Positions 25,804 through 33,523 of a stretch of DNA of 64,000 bases are shown here, piece by piece; the first letter of the stretch is position 1, and each line of letters opens with the position of its first letter. The DNA is from Nocardia sp. NBC_01730 (GTDB taxonomy: Bacteria > Actinomycetota > Actinomycetes > Mycobacteriales > Mycobacteriaceae), in assembly GCF_035920445.1 (NCBI RefSeq), contig NZ_CP109162.1, positions 1,302,001 through 1,366,000 of the forward strand. Direction: 5' to 3'. Position numbers and translations under genes: made by a program. The notes beneath the pieces were generated by a model. That model was not told where the DNA came from. It worked only from the letters and a program-made list of their open reading frames with translations, and did not search any database.

Positions 25804-27006
25804 TCAGGCGGCGACGAGGAAGTGCTGGCGGCAGTCGTCGCAGAGGTCGTCGGTGTCGACGAGGCGATCGTGGGCGTAGCAGGAGCAGCAGCGTGCCTTC
25901 CGCAACGCCACCGGTGTCAGCGTGGTGACCGGTACACCGGGCTGCCCGGTGCGCTGGTGGTCGAGGAATGCCAGGACCAGCCCTCGCACCACCCCCGTGG
26001 AGCGTTCCCGCAACGCATCGAGCAAGCGGGGAGCGACGGCGGGGTAGTGGTCGGTGAGGAACTGGCAGTAGGCGGCGACTTCCTCGGCGAGGCCGAAACC
26101 GGCGGGCAGCGCGGCGATCCCGGCGCGGCCGGTGTCGCGGCAGTGCTGGCACAGACCATCGTCGCTGACACGATGACCGTCGGTGCCGGTGCGGAACCGG
26201 TCGGCACAGGCACGTTCGCCGAAGCAGTACACGCACACCCACCCCTGCAACGGCGCGAGCGTGGAGTGGTCGTAGTCCAGGCCGTTGCCGTTGGTGAGGA
26301 AGGCGGGTCGGTCGTCGTCACGGATGTTGAGACCGGTTCGGGTGCGGGCGATTGCGATGGAGTCGAAGTCGTCGCGGGTGCGGGCACCGGCACGGTCGCG
26401 TTCGGCGAGAACCTGCTCGGCGACCTGGCGAACATAGTTGCGATCCCACTGCGACGGTCGCAGTGCCGGGTCGGCATCGACGAAGAGCCGGGAACGGACG
26501 TAGTCGGTGACCACACGCGGTTCGCGCACGGGGCGACGCTTGGACTTGATCGCCTCGACGTGCTCGGGACGACTCCACGCCCGCTTGGCGGCGATCTTCG
26601 TAGCAAGCGAGGGCGTGCCGTACTGCTTGCGGTTGGGGTCTCGGGCGACCATGCGGCGCACCTTCCAGTCGACGGCGGTGATCGGAACAGTGGTGATCCA
26701 GCGGGGCTTGACTTCGGCGGGGCGATGCAGGCCGGGATCAGTGCGGGTGACGAACATGTCGAGCCACGTTTGGAGGTCGGCGTCGGAGCGCCGCCACAGC
26801 GACCGCAACCGCGCTGACGCGACTACATACGGATCATTGGTGAAGGTGTCAGCGAGACGCACGAGCTTGTCGAGGTCGGCAGGGGAGGCGAGGTTGGTGA
26901 GCGCGTGTTCGAACGTCTCGCGGGCGTCGTCGTGTTGACCGGCGTCGAGTTGCCAGTCGATGTGGGCGATCGCGTCGAGGAAGGTCTGAGGTTCGTAACG
27001 GGTCAT
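25804..27006 (-). CDS. Cys-rich accessory protein sharing a C-terminal region with the relaxase
   Basis: A 400-residue protein starting at the ATG 27006 (AGGGAAA upstream). The first half is helical and basic. The second half has zinc-knuckle-like cysteine pairs: WVCVYCFGE with GLCQHCRD, and near the C-terminus CCSCYAHDRLV with LCDDCRQH. The first set plus its preceding GLDYDHSTLAPLQG matches the relaxase segment PIDYDRAALPDTRGLDCVACG with DDGLCGECRD. The order helical region, YD motif, Cys pairs is also shared. I infer a related DNA- or protein-binding module, possibly a transfer accessory factor. The function is not known. Confidence 0.7.
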   Translation of the reverse strand: MTRYEPQTFLDAIAHIDWQLDAGQHDDARETFEHALTNLASPADLDKLVRLADTFTNDPYVVASARLRSLWRRSDADLQTWLDMFVTRTDPGLHRPAEVKPRWITTVPITAVDWKVRRMVARDPNRKQYGTPSLATKIAAKRAWSRPEHVEAIKSKRRPVREPRVVTDYVRSRLFVDADPALRPSQWDRNYVRQVAEQVLAERDRAGARTRDDFDSIAIARTRTGLNIRDDDRPAFLTNGNGLDYDHSTLAPLQGWVCVYCFGERACADRFRTGTDGHRVSDDGLCQHCRDTGRAGIAALPAGFGLAEEVAAYCQFLTDHYPAVAPRLLDALRERSTGVVRGLVLAFLDHQRTGQPGVPVTTLTPVALRKARCCSCYAHDRLVDTDDLCDDCRQHFLVAA

Positions 27007-27314
27007 CGGAGTGTTTCCCTTCAGAGCGAGCGGATAGGGCCCGGCCCCGCGCGTACGTGACATGCCACGGGGATGGTCGGCTGGCCGGGCGGCCAGCCTG
27101 AGGGCGTCTCGACCAGGTCGGCGGTCGGCGCGGCGGGGAACGCGCCGGGGCGTGCACCACCGAATTTCCGAACGTGACCGCCGCGTTGATGCGGGGCGCG
27201 AGGTGAAATTCGGTGGTGCCGGGCGCGGGCCCCGCCGTGTCGGGCGTCGGTCTGGTAGCCCTCGTCGGGCTGGACGATCGGCCAGACGGGCATCCCTACC
27301 CACTCGATGACTGT
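27007..27314. other. Intergenic region with a long inverted repeat
   Basis: The 308 bases between the Cys-rich gene and the SSB terminator hold no convincing gene. Its main feature is the 15-bp inverted repeat listed separately at 27154-27219. The rest is very GC-rich. Confidence 0.5.
27154..27219. repeat. Perfect 15-bp inverted repeat with 36-base spacer
   Basis: GCACCACCGAATTTC (27154-27168) is exactly inverted as GAAATTCGGTGGTGC (27205-27219). The spacer is GC-rich and the arms are AT-containing, unlike the surroundings. Position upstream of a minus-strand gene allows a leader structure, an operator for a dimeric protein, a partition site or an origin iteron. I cannot choose between these. 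Confidence 0.8.
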
Positions 27315-27347
27315 CTGTGCCCCTGCCCCACCGGGGCAGGGGCACAG
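27315..27347 (-). terminator. Hairpin terminator after ssb
   Basis: A perfect 15-bp stem (27315-27329 pairs with 27333-27347) with a 3-base loop lies eight bases after the ssb stop. It has no U-run, as is usual for actinobacterial hairpin terminators. Confidence 0.75.
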
Positions 27348-27354
27348 AGCAGAA

Positions 27355-27849
27355 TCAGAAGCCCGGCTCGTCCCCCGCTCCCGCACCGGCGAACGCCGGT
27401 TCACGCGCGGTCAGTGACGACCACGGATCGTCAGAACCACCTGCGCGGGAAGCAGTAGGGTTGGACTGGCCCCAACCACCGCGCCGGGTGGCCTTGGTGA
27501 CCTTGGCTGTGGCGAAACGCAGTGACGCGCCGACCTCATCGACTTCGAGCTCGACGACGGTGCGCTTCTCGCCCTCGCGGGTTTGAAAGCTGCGTTGCTT
27601 GAGCCGACCGACTACGATCACCCGCGCCCCGCGAGTCAGCGACGCGACGACATGCTCGGCGGGCTCGCGCCATATGTTGCAGCGCAGGAACAATGCTTCG
27701 CTGTCTTTCCACTCGTTGGTGGTGCGGTCGAGATATCGTGGTGTCGAGGCGACCGTGAAATTGGTGACGGTTGCGCCCGTGGTCGTGACGACCAGTTCGG
27801 GGTCTTGGGTGATGTTCCCGATGACGGTGATGGTGGTGTCTCCGGCCAT
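27355..27849 (-). CDS. ssb: Single-stranded DNA-binding protein
   Basis: A 164-residue SSB. The OB-fold is recognisable from [46 protein letters not shown] and [15 protein letters not shown]. The linker is short and the C-terminus ends GDEPGF, a variant of the acidic D-D-x-P-F tip that recruits replication and repair partners. GGGAG upstream supports the ATG at 27849. Being inside the minus-strand transfer block, it is probably the element's own SSB, protecting the transferred single strand, rather than the chromosomal copy. A hairpin terminator follows. Confidence 0.92.
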   Translation of the reverse strand: MAGDTTITVIGNITQDPELVVTTTGATVTNFTVASTPRYLDRTTNEWKDSEALFLRCNIWREPAEHVVASLTRGARVIVVGRLKQRSFQTREGEKRTVVELEVDEVGASLRFATAKVTKATRRGGWGQSNPTASRAGGSDDPWSSLTAREPAFAGAGAGDEPGF

Positions 27850-28125
27850 GACTGATTACTCCCTTTGTCGAGGAACAGGTTTCGAGACGATGCCCGGGAA
27901 TGGACATCGAATTTCTTTGGCGCGGTAGCGTTCTGACGTTCGACGTGACTGCGACGACTGGCGCACGCGAACGATGCGCAATGCCGAGGTGGTGTCCGAG
28001 CTCGACGCCGAGTGCGGCGGCGCTGTTCCGGGCAGAGCCAGACGGCGCAGCATGTGTGGGCGAATACCGCTGTCGATGGCAACGCCGATGGACGTGGCGG
28101 TGCGCTGGCCGCGGCGGCGAGGTGA

Positions 28126-28566
28126 TTAGTTGGGTTTGGTGGGGGCGAACCCGATGTCGAGTTGTCCGGCTCGGACGGTGAATAGCATCCAACCGCCCAG
28201 CAGCGCGCACGTGTGGATGGCCTCGGCGAGGGTGGTCCCTCCGGAGAGGATCTCGGTCAGGTCCAGGTACTCCGTGAAGTCGTCGCCACCGACAGGGGTG
28301 TCCGCGAGGCGTGATTCGGTTCCGGGTCCCCAGCCTTGGGCGTAGACGATCCGAGTCATTCCGTCAGGTTGTCGGGAGTCGGGGAGCTGGCGGGGGATTC
28401 CATTGCTTCGCAGGTAGGTGCCGCTGTCTTTGGACCACACCAGTGACGGCACAGCCGGTGCATCCGCTGGCTCGTACGGTGAACGCGAATGTTGTTGAGC
28501 AGTCATCGCGTGCTCGGCGATGGGACCGACCTCGGCCAGTGGGAACCACAGTTCGATCGACGCCAT
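28126..28566 (-). CDS. DUF3085-like accessory protein, copy A
   Basis: A 146-residue protein whose N-terminus (IELWFPLAEVGPIAEHAM) and GTYLRSNGIP block match the protein at 28920-29480 (IDLWFRLSEVRPIAEHAV and GTYLMSNGSP). The pattern recalls the DUF3085 family of plasmid and phage proteins; this family name is from memory and moderately sure. Further shared blocks are TPVGGDDFTEYL and the LGGWMLFTV strand. The start at ATG 28566 is preceded by AAGGGG. Function unknown. Copies A and B flank two very small frames. Confidence 0.65.
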   Translation of the reverse strand: MASIELWFPLAEVGPIAEHAMTAQQHSRSPYEPADAPAVPSLVWSKDSGTYLRSNGIPRQLPDSRQPDGMTRIVYAQGWGPGTESRLADTPVGGDDFTEYLDLTEILSGGTTLAEAIHTCALLGGWMLFTVRAGQLDIGFAPTKPN

Positions 28567-28667
28567 CGGCGTAACCCCTTCCTGTCTGGACGGCGCGGTA
28601 ACCGGATCGCTCAGCCGCGCCCTTGAATCCGCGCCCCGAGCACGGCCGCTGGTTCGGGCGCGGGTAG

Positions 28668-28790
28668 TCAGGGCATGGCGCGGCAGGTGGTGCTGTTCAG
28701 GGCGTGCCATGTGCGGTGGGTGCTCGCCGCGAACTTTTTGAGGACGGCCAACTCATGAGTGAGCAAGGCGTCGAACTCAGCGTGGAACAA
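28668..28790 (-). CDS. Possible very small protein
   Basis: A 40-residue frame from TTG 28790, LFHAEFDALLTHELAVLKKF then THRTWHALNSTTC. The amino-acid pattern is protein-like and helical, but the start codon and ribosome site are weak, and the frame is open further upstream. It lies between the small Cys-pair gene and copy A. Confidence 0.3.
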   Translation of the reverse strand: MFHAEFDALLTHELAVLKKFAASTHRTWHALNSTTCRAMP

Positions 28791-28795
28791 AGCGA

Positions 28796-28948
28796 TTACC
28801 GGACCGGAAAAGGTTGACAGCTGGCCATTTCGTACTCGGTGATGTCGAAGAGTTGAGCGCGGTGCCCGGGAAGCCAGTCCTCGCGCTGGCCGACACAGTA
28901 GGAGCAGCGGGCTGCTGCGTTAGTTAGCGGTGTCGGTCGGCTGGTCAC
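28796..28948 (-). CDS. Small CxxC protein
   Basis: A 50-residue frame from GTG 28948 that overlaps the end of copy B by 29 bases. It contains AARCSYCVGQREDWLPGHRAQLFDITEYEM and a later Cys, so it may bind a metal ion. Similar CxxC patterns occur in the Cys-rich protein at 25804. The ribosome site is weak (GGGCGG), and overlap with the upstream gene suggests translational coupling. Function unknown. Confidence 0.45.
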   Translation of the reverse strand: MTSRPTPLTNAAARCSYCVGQREDWLPGHRAQLFDITEYEMASCQPFPVR

Positions 28949-29480
28949 GGACCGCCCATTTCGGGGTGCGCGCGAAGCTGATCCACATCAGCGCTTCACG
29001 GAGGGCCGCTTGCCACGCGCGCGCGCCGCCGTTGTTCCCTGGCGGGTTGGCTGGTGGGGAAGGCGATTTCGAAGGTTCCGGGTTGGCGGTGATGATCAAC
29101 CAGCCGGCCTGTACGTCGTAGGAGCGGATGAGTTCGATCAGCGTTCTTCCGGGTAGGACTGTCTCGTGCAGCGGCAGGTGTTCGGCGAAGTCGTCACTAC
29201 CGACCGGTGTGACGCCGATGTCGGGGCCTGTCCCTTGGCCCCAGTCGAGGGCGTAGGCGACTCTCGCGCCGCCTGTGGGGTTCTCGGGGTCGGCGAGTTG
29301 CAGGGGTGACCCGTTGCTCATCAGGTAGGTGCCGTCATCCTTGACCCACATCAACGACGGCTGACTGGGCTCGTTGTCGAGGTGCTGGCTCAACGACGGC
29401 GCATGCTCGGTGGCGGCCACGGCGTGCTCGGCGATCGGTCGGACCTCGGACAGCCGGAACCACAGATCGATCGAATCCAT
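28920..29480 (-). CDS. DUF3085-like accessory protein, copy B
   Basis: A 186-residue paralogue of the 28126-28566 protein, aligning over the first 135 residues (IAEHAV, WVKDDGTYLMSNG, TPVGSDDFAEHL, GWLIIT). It has an extra Pro/Ser/Asn-rich linker and a C-terminal helix with WQAALREALMWISF. AAAGGAG ten bases upstream of ATG 29480 decides the start; a start at 29498 would place this site inside the gene. Function unknown. Confidence 0.65.
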   Translation of the reverse strand: MDSIDLWFRLSEVRPIAEHAVAATEHAPSLSQHLDNEPSQPSLMWVKDDGTYLMSNGSPLQLADPENPTGGARVAYALDWGQGTGPDIGVTPVGSDDFAEHLPLHETVLPGRTLIELIRSYDVQAGWLIITANPEPSKSPSPPANPPGNNGGARAWQAALREALMWISFARTPKWAVRDQPTDTAN

Positions 29481-29581
29481 CGGCGCTGCTCCTTTCACAC
29501 ACGGAGACCGTTAACGACTCGTGGCGATGGCGGGGATCGTCAAGATCGAATTGTTGTGAGCTATCGCGTGATTCGGGCGAC

Positions 29582-29863
29582 TCAGGCGGCGACGCCCGGT
29601 GCGTCGTCGAGGACCGCAGCCCATGCGGTGAGGCGGCCGGACAGCCACGCGGACAACCCCCTGCGGGGAATTCGTGACCGTGCGAGGACGACGGGGACGT
29701 CGTCGTCGAGGTCGATGCGATAGGTGGTGTCGTGTTCGTCGCGGATGTCGAACACCGTGGCCAGAGACGCAGCGTCGCGGTGAATTTCGAGGGCCTCGGT
29801 GGCCGCGAGCAGGAGTGTGTCGGCGCTGAGGTCGATGTGCCAACTGACAGCGAATTCGGGCAT
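29582..29863 (-). CDS. Small hypothetical protein
   Basis: A 93-residue protein starting at ATG 29863 with GGAAGG just upstream. It reads as a compact alpha/beta protein (FAVSWHIDLSADTLLLAATEAL, then TVFDIRDEHDTTYRIDLDDD). No family or motif is recognised. It follows the primase gene by 26 bases on the same strand and is probably in its operon. Confidence 0.65.
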   Translation of the reverse strand: MPEFAVSWHIDLSADTLLLAATEALEIHRDAASLATVFDIRDEHDTTYRIDLDDDVPVVLARSRIPRRGLSAWLSGRLTAWAAVLDDAPGVAA

Positions 29864-29889
29864 GTGCCTTCCTGTCGACGGGGGAGAGG

Positions 29890-30741
29890 TCAATGGTGGA
29901 GTCGGCGTGGGTGTTTCGCGCCGTAGCGGAATCCGTTGCTCACCGCGCGGTCGAGCTCGGCCGCGGTGAAGCCCTCGATCCCCACATGGCTTTCCGCGGC
30001 CCTGGTGAGAACAGTCCGGGCGGTGTGCGCGCAGAGTTCGTCGGCGGCGATAAGCCGCCCCAGGCGCAGCGCGGCGCTGAAGACCGCGAGGTTGCGGGTG
30101 CCGGGGCGGGCGTGCGCGACGCGGTCGGTCTCGCTGGACAAGATCGCGCCCAGATACGAGTGCGAACTCCCGACCACAGGACCGCCGACCACAGGCGTCG
30201 GTGGTGATGGCGGGGTCAGTGCGGTGATCAGCGCCGGGGGCAGCTCTGCGATCGGATGCTGTTGAACGACGCGGTAAATCCCGGCCGGGGTGCGGGATCC
30301 GGGGGCGACGATGTAGCCGCCGTGCCCGCGGGAATCGACACCGGCGGCGACGCGGCCGATCGTGCACGGCAGCCGAGGTTGCCGCGGTGCCCGGTAATAC
30401 AGGTGCCAGCCGTGGGGTGTGGCGACTGTCAAGGTCAGCGGCGCTGGCTCGGGCAGATGATCTGCCAGTTGGTGCAGGGCATGGTCGAGGTCGGGTGCCG
30501 GTGATGGCAGGTGGTCGCTGTCGAGGTCGATGACATGCAACCGGGCGGGACCGGTTGCGATCGCGATGTTGTAGCGGGGGTTCCAGGACCACCAGCGGTC
30601 GATGAGTGTGGTGTCGGTGCTCGCCTGCTCCGGCCAACGTTTGATAGCGGGAGTCTTCCCGCCGGGCCGCAGCGGGAACACCGGCCAGCCGTGGGCGGCG
30701 GCGGTCAACGCCACCGCCCGCAGCGGGTCGAGATCGGACAC
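29890..30741 (-). CDS. Bifunctional DNA primase/polymerase (prim-pol)
   Basis: A 283-residue AEP-superfamily prim-pol domain protein. The signature elements appear in order: the N-terminal AHGWPVFPLRPGGKTPAIKRW (dNTP-binding arm), WWSWNPRYNIAIATG, the catalytic acidic pair LHVIDLDSDH (about 70-77), the HGWHLYYR histidine (about 109-117), and DSRGHGGYIVAPGS. The helicase domain found in longer relatives is absent. Such proteins prime plasmid or phage replication. It probably primes lagging-strand synthesis for the element. Confidence 0.85.
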   Translation of the reverse strand: MSDLDPLRAVALTAAAHGWPVFPLRPGGKTPAIKRWPEQASTDTTLIDRWWSWNPRYNIAIATGPARLHVIDLDSDHLPSPAPDLDHALHQLADHLPEPAPLTLTVATPHGWHLYYRAPRQPRLPCTIGRVAAGVDSRGHGGYIVAPGSRTPAGIYRVVQQHPIAELPPALITALTPPSPPTPVVGGPVVGSSHSYLGAILSSETDRVAHARPGTRNLAVFSAALRLGRLIAADELCAHTARTVLTRAAESHVGIEGFTAAELDRAVSNGFRYGAKHPRRLHH

Positions 30742-30784
30742 GGGGGTTACCTCCGTCTCGGAGTAGGTGACACCGCAGCGGTGA

Positions 30785-31123
30785 CTACCAGCGGGGCCCG
30801 AGGTCGCGGGCGGTCCGCAGGACCCACTCGGCGACGTCGTGGAGCTGGGTGGCCAACTTGCGGCAGGCTATGACGGTGAGCACGTCGTCGCACTGGCTTG
30901 GCATGGGCCCGAAGTCCGGGGCGCTGGCACGCAGGATCGGACACCATCGCAGGCTCATCTGGTCGAACACGTGAACGGTGTAGCGGGACCGCTCCGGGGT
31001 GGTCGTATCCACGATCAAGGTGAGGTCGGCGGGCTGTCCGTCGACCAGACACAGGCTCCGCGCCTGGTATCCGCGGGCGGTCGCGATGACGTCGTCGATG
31101 CGGGGGTCTTCTGTGATCTGCAT
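30785..31123 (-). CDS. Small hypothetical protein
   Basis: A 112-residue protein. AGGAG before the ATG at 31123 decides the start. It contains SLCLVDGQPADLTLIVDTT and WCPILRASAPDFGPMP, suggesting an alpha/beta fold, with three cysteines. No family is recognised. It lies between the ParB-like gene and the primase gene in the minus-strand array. Confidence 0.6.
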   Translation of the reverse strand: MQITEDPRIDDVIATARGYQARSLCLVDGQPADLTLIVDTTTPERSRYTVHVFDQMSLRWCPILRASAPDFGPMPSQCDDVLTVIACRKLATQLHDVAEWVLRTARDLGPRW

Positions 31124-31242
31124 GGGGTCTCCTGACGGGGACGAGACGAACCGGCGGGCCACCGGTTCAACGGCGGCCCGCCAGTGGGTGGAATTGGGAG
31201 GACATGGTGCGGGGACGCACCGGCCAGGGGGCGACCGCGGTG

Positions 31243-33108
31243 TCAGGCGGCCTGGTCGAGATCGACAGTGTGGGTGGGGTTGTCGATGTCGATCTGGTCG
31301 AAAGCGAGCTCACCGATGGCCGAGAGTTCGACCGGGACGAGGTAGTGACCGAGCTCGCGCAGGAACCCCAGGTAGTGGCGGACACCGCGATCGGAGTATC
31401 GCCAGCAGTCCTTGTTGGTGCGTTTCTCGTAGGCACCGAACACAAGCCCCAGCACGATCACCTGGCAGCGAGCAGGCTTGGCGCTGTCGACGGCCTGCAA
31501 CAACTGCGGGCGCCAGCCACCGCTGATGCCGAGCAACTCCAGAGCATTTTCGAGCGCGTTGTACTCCCCGAGCAGACCGGAATCGGAGGCGAGGGCTTCG
31601 GCTATGAACTTCGACGCCACCACCGGCAAGCTGTTGCGCTTGAGAAATTTTGTGACGAAGTCCTTGCGTGCTTCCTCCGCGGCAAGGCCCTGCTTGTTGA
31701 GTTCGCGGACACGCCGCGCGGCTTGACGCTCCTGTTCCCGCCTTGCCTCCGCTTCAACCTCGGCCTCGGCGCGCCGTTGGGCCGCCAGCTCGGCGGCGGA
31801 CCCATCGTCGACCGCGTCGTCGGTGTCGTCGTCCCCGTCTGCGGTGTCTGGATTATCGATCTCGGTCGGTTCGTTGGCGGGCAGGAACACGTTGGCAGCG
31901 GCGAGCTGATCGGTGGGCAGGAGGTATTCGACAGGCCACTGGTCGCGCTCCTCGACCTCGCTGGCATGGCGCTTGCCCTCGGCCGGGGTGCGTTCGGGAT
32001 CGTGCGCGGTGGCCCAGTCCACCGTGTCTGGGTCGACGATCGCCCCGGTGTCGACCTCGACATACACCGGCAGCTCGGCCTTCTCGACCCAGACCAGCCA
32101 CCGGCCCGGGTCGGTGTGGATCTGCTCGGCACCGATGGCCTCACCATTGGCGTCGACGAGGTCGGTCGCGGACACGAATTCCGGGTCGGCGACGTAGATG
32201 TCGGGGTAATCGGTCAGGACTCCGAACCCGGCTTCGGCATACGGCAGCGCCGCAGCGAGGAACGCTCGTTGTTCGTCGCGGTCAGCGGCAACGAGTTTGG
32301 CGGTGTAGTTGAAGTTGTAGCGCGCGGCGTTGAGCAGCCGCTCGACAGCGTCAGTGTCGCCGACGGCCTCGTACTCGCCGATGATCGCGGCCTGCTCGAA
32401 ATCGAACTGACCGTCATCGACCAGACCACGGGCGGTGGGGGAGGCACCGACCTTGCCCGCGAGCTTGACCTGGTCGCGTTTGATCTGCAACTCCCGAGCG
32501 ACCCGAGTGACCGACGCGCCGAAGTCGAGCATGTCGGCGATACCGGCGGCGCGGTCACCATCGGTCAGTGGGATCCGCCGATCGTTGACGGTGATCTGCT
32601 CACTGATCCGCGCGATCTCGGATTCTTTCGCGCTCAACGTTTCGTCGGCGTCGCAAAGCCACACCGGCACCCGCTCCTGTGCGAACGCGAGCGCGGTCAA
32701 GGTGCGGACCTGCCCGTCGCGGACCACGATCCGCCCGTCGGGCATTCGGATCGCTTTGATCGGGTTCTTCACACCGTGCTCTTTGATCGACTCGGTGACC
32801 TCTGGGTAATCCTCGAGCCGGAAGCTCTTGCGCACGTTATCGGCGATGTCCAGCAGCGCCGGATCCATGCACCCATCCTCGCCCGGCCCCACAACGACAA
32901 CGCTGCCGCTGTCGGCGTGCGCTTCGCCGCCGACGTCATCGGCGTCGGCGTCGGCGTCGATCATGACATCGGAGATGGTAGACGCGGAGTCACCGCGTGC
33001 TGCTGTATCGGCGGCGGGGCCATCGTCGATGGCGGGAAGCGGATCGGGATGGTCGGTAGCGGGTGGGGCGTCGAGGTCGACGGTCGGCGTGTCGGTGTCT
33101 AGGGACAT
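31243..33108 (-). CDS. ParB-like nuclease/partition domain protein
   Basis: A 621-residue protein starting at ATG 33108 (AGGAG nine bases upstream). After an acidic 85-residue N-terminus comes a ParB-N domain: VTESIKEHGVKNPIKAIRM and IVVRDGQVRTLTALAF, where the usual G-H-R-R box reads DGQVR. A helix-turn-helix-like segment follows (ASVTRVARELQIKRDQVKLAG). The centre is helical, and a highly charged region (about 430-500) leads to a C-terminal domain. Proteins of this plan are common on actinobacterial plasmids and conjugative elements. A role in partition or DNA binding is inferred; no parA is adjacent. Confidence 0.8.
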   Translation of the reverse strand: MSLDTDTPTVDLDAPPATDHPDPLPAIDDGPAADTAARGDSASTISDVMIDADADADDVGGEAHADSGSVVVVGPGEDGCMDPALLDIADNVRKSFRLEDYPEVTESIKEHGVKNPIKAIRMPDGRIVVRDGQVRTLTALAFAQERVPVWLCDADETLSAKESEIARISEQITVNDRRIPLTDGDRAAGIADMLDFGASVTRVARELQIKRDQVKLAGKVGASPTARGLVDDGQFDFEQAAIIGEYEAVGDTDAVERLLNAARYNFNYTAKLVAADRDEQRAFLAAALPYAEAGFGVLTDYPDIYVADPEFVSATDLVDANGEAIGAEQIHTDPGRWLVWVEKAELPVYVEVDTGAIVDPDTVDWATAHDPERTPAEGKRHASEVEERDQWPVEYLLPTDQLAAANVFLPANEPTEIDNPDTADGDDDTDDAVDDGSAAELAAQRRAEAEVEAEARREQERQAARRVRELNKQGLAAEEARKDFVTKFLKRNSLPVVASKFIAEALASDSGLLGEYNALENALELLGISGGWRPQLLQAVDSAKPARCQVIVLGLVFGAYEKRTNKDCWRYSDRGVRHYLGFLRELGHYLVPVELSAIGELAFDQIDIDNPTHTVDLDQAA

Positions 33109-33228
33109 TGCGGAGCTCCTATCGTGAAACAGGCAGGCCCCGGACAGCTTTGGACTGTCCGGGACCTGCCCGGTCTGGATATGAGGTAGTGGTTGAGCGG
33201 GCAAAGCGCGGGACGGATGCCCGGGTTT

Positions 33229-33444
33229 TCAGTTCTGGTTCTTGGTGCGGGGCGCGATGTTGATCGGGCGTAGATACCGCGCGCCGCGTTCGTCGGGTTC
33301 GGTGTAGGACCAGTGCTTGCCCTGCCAGTCCGGGTGCAGCTCACGCCACCCATCCACCGTTGCCTGCCCGAGGGCGGCGACGGTTCCGGCGCCACCGAGA
33401 TGCTCGGCGAGAGCGAACTCGGCGCGGGTGAGGGTCTCGGCCAT
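33229..33444 (-). CDS. Small hypothetical protein
   Basis: A 71-residue protein with GGAGG upstream of its ATG at 33444. It starts AETLTRAEFALAEHLGGAG and contains WRELHPDWQGKHWSYTEPD. The Trp-rich centre and basic tail are noticeable. No family is recognised. Confidence 0.6.
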   Translation of the reverse strand: MAETLTRAEFALAEHLGGAGTVAALGQATVDGWRELHPDWQGKHWSYTEPDERGARYLRPINIAPRTKNQN

Positions 33445-33523
33445 CAGTTACCTCCTGTTCACGGGCGCTGCGGCCCAACCGGATTCGAAATACGCAGGTC
33501 GTCGGTATGAGGCGCGGGTGTTC

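Noticed and set aside
31204..33102. Long plus-strand open frame (632 codons) opposite the ParB-like gene
   Set aside because: It is the complement of a well-supported gene. Its composition (Val/Gly/Asp-rich, no family motif) is typical of antisense frames in high-GC DNA.
31243..33108. ParB-like protein as a partner of the Dpd DGQHR proteins
   Set aside because: Its box reads DGQVR and its layout is that of plasmid ParB-like proteins. It is far from the dpd operons and on the opposite strand to the dpdB genes.
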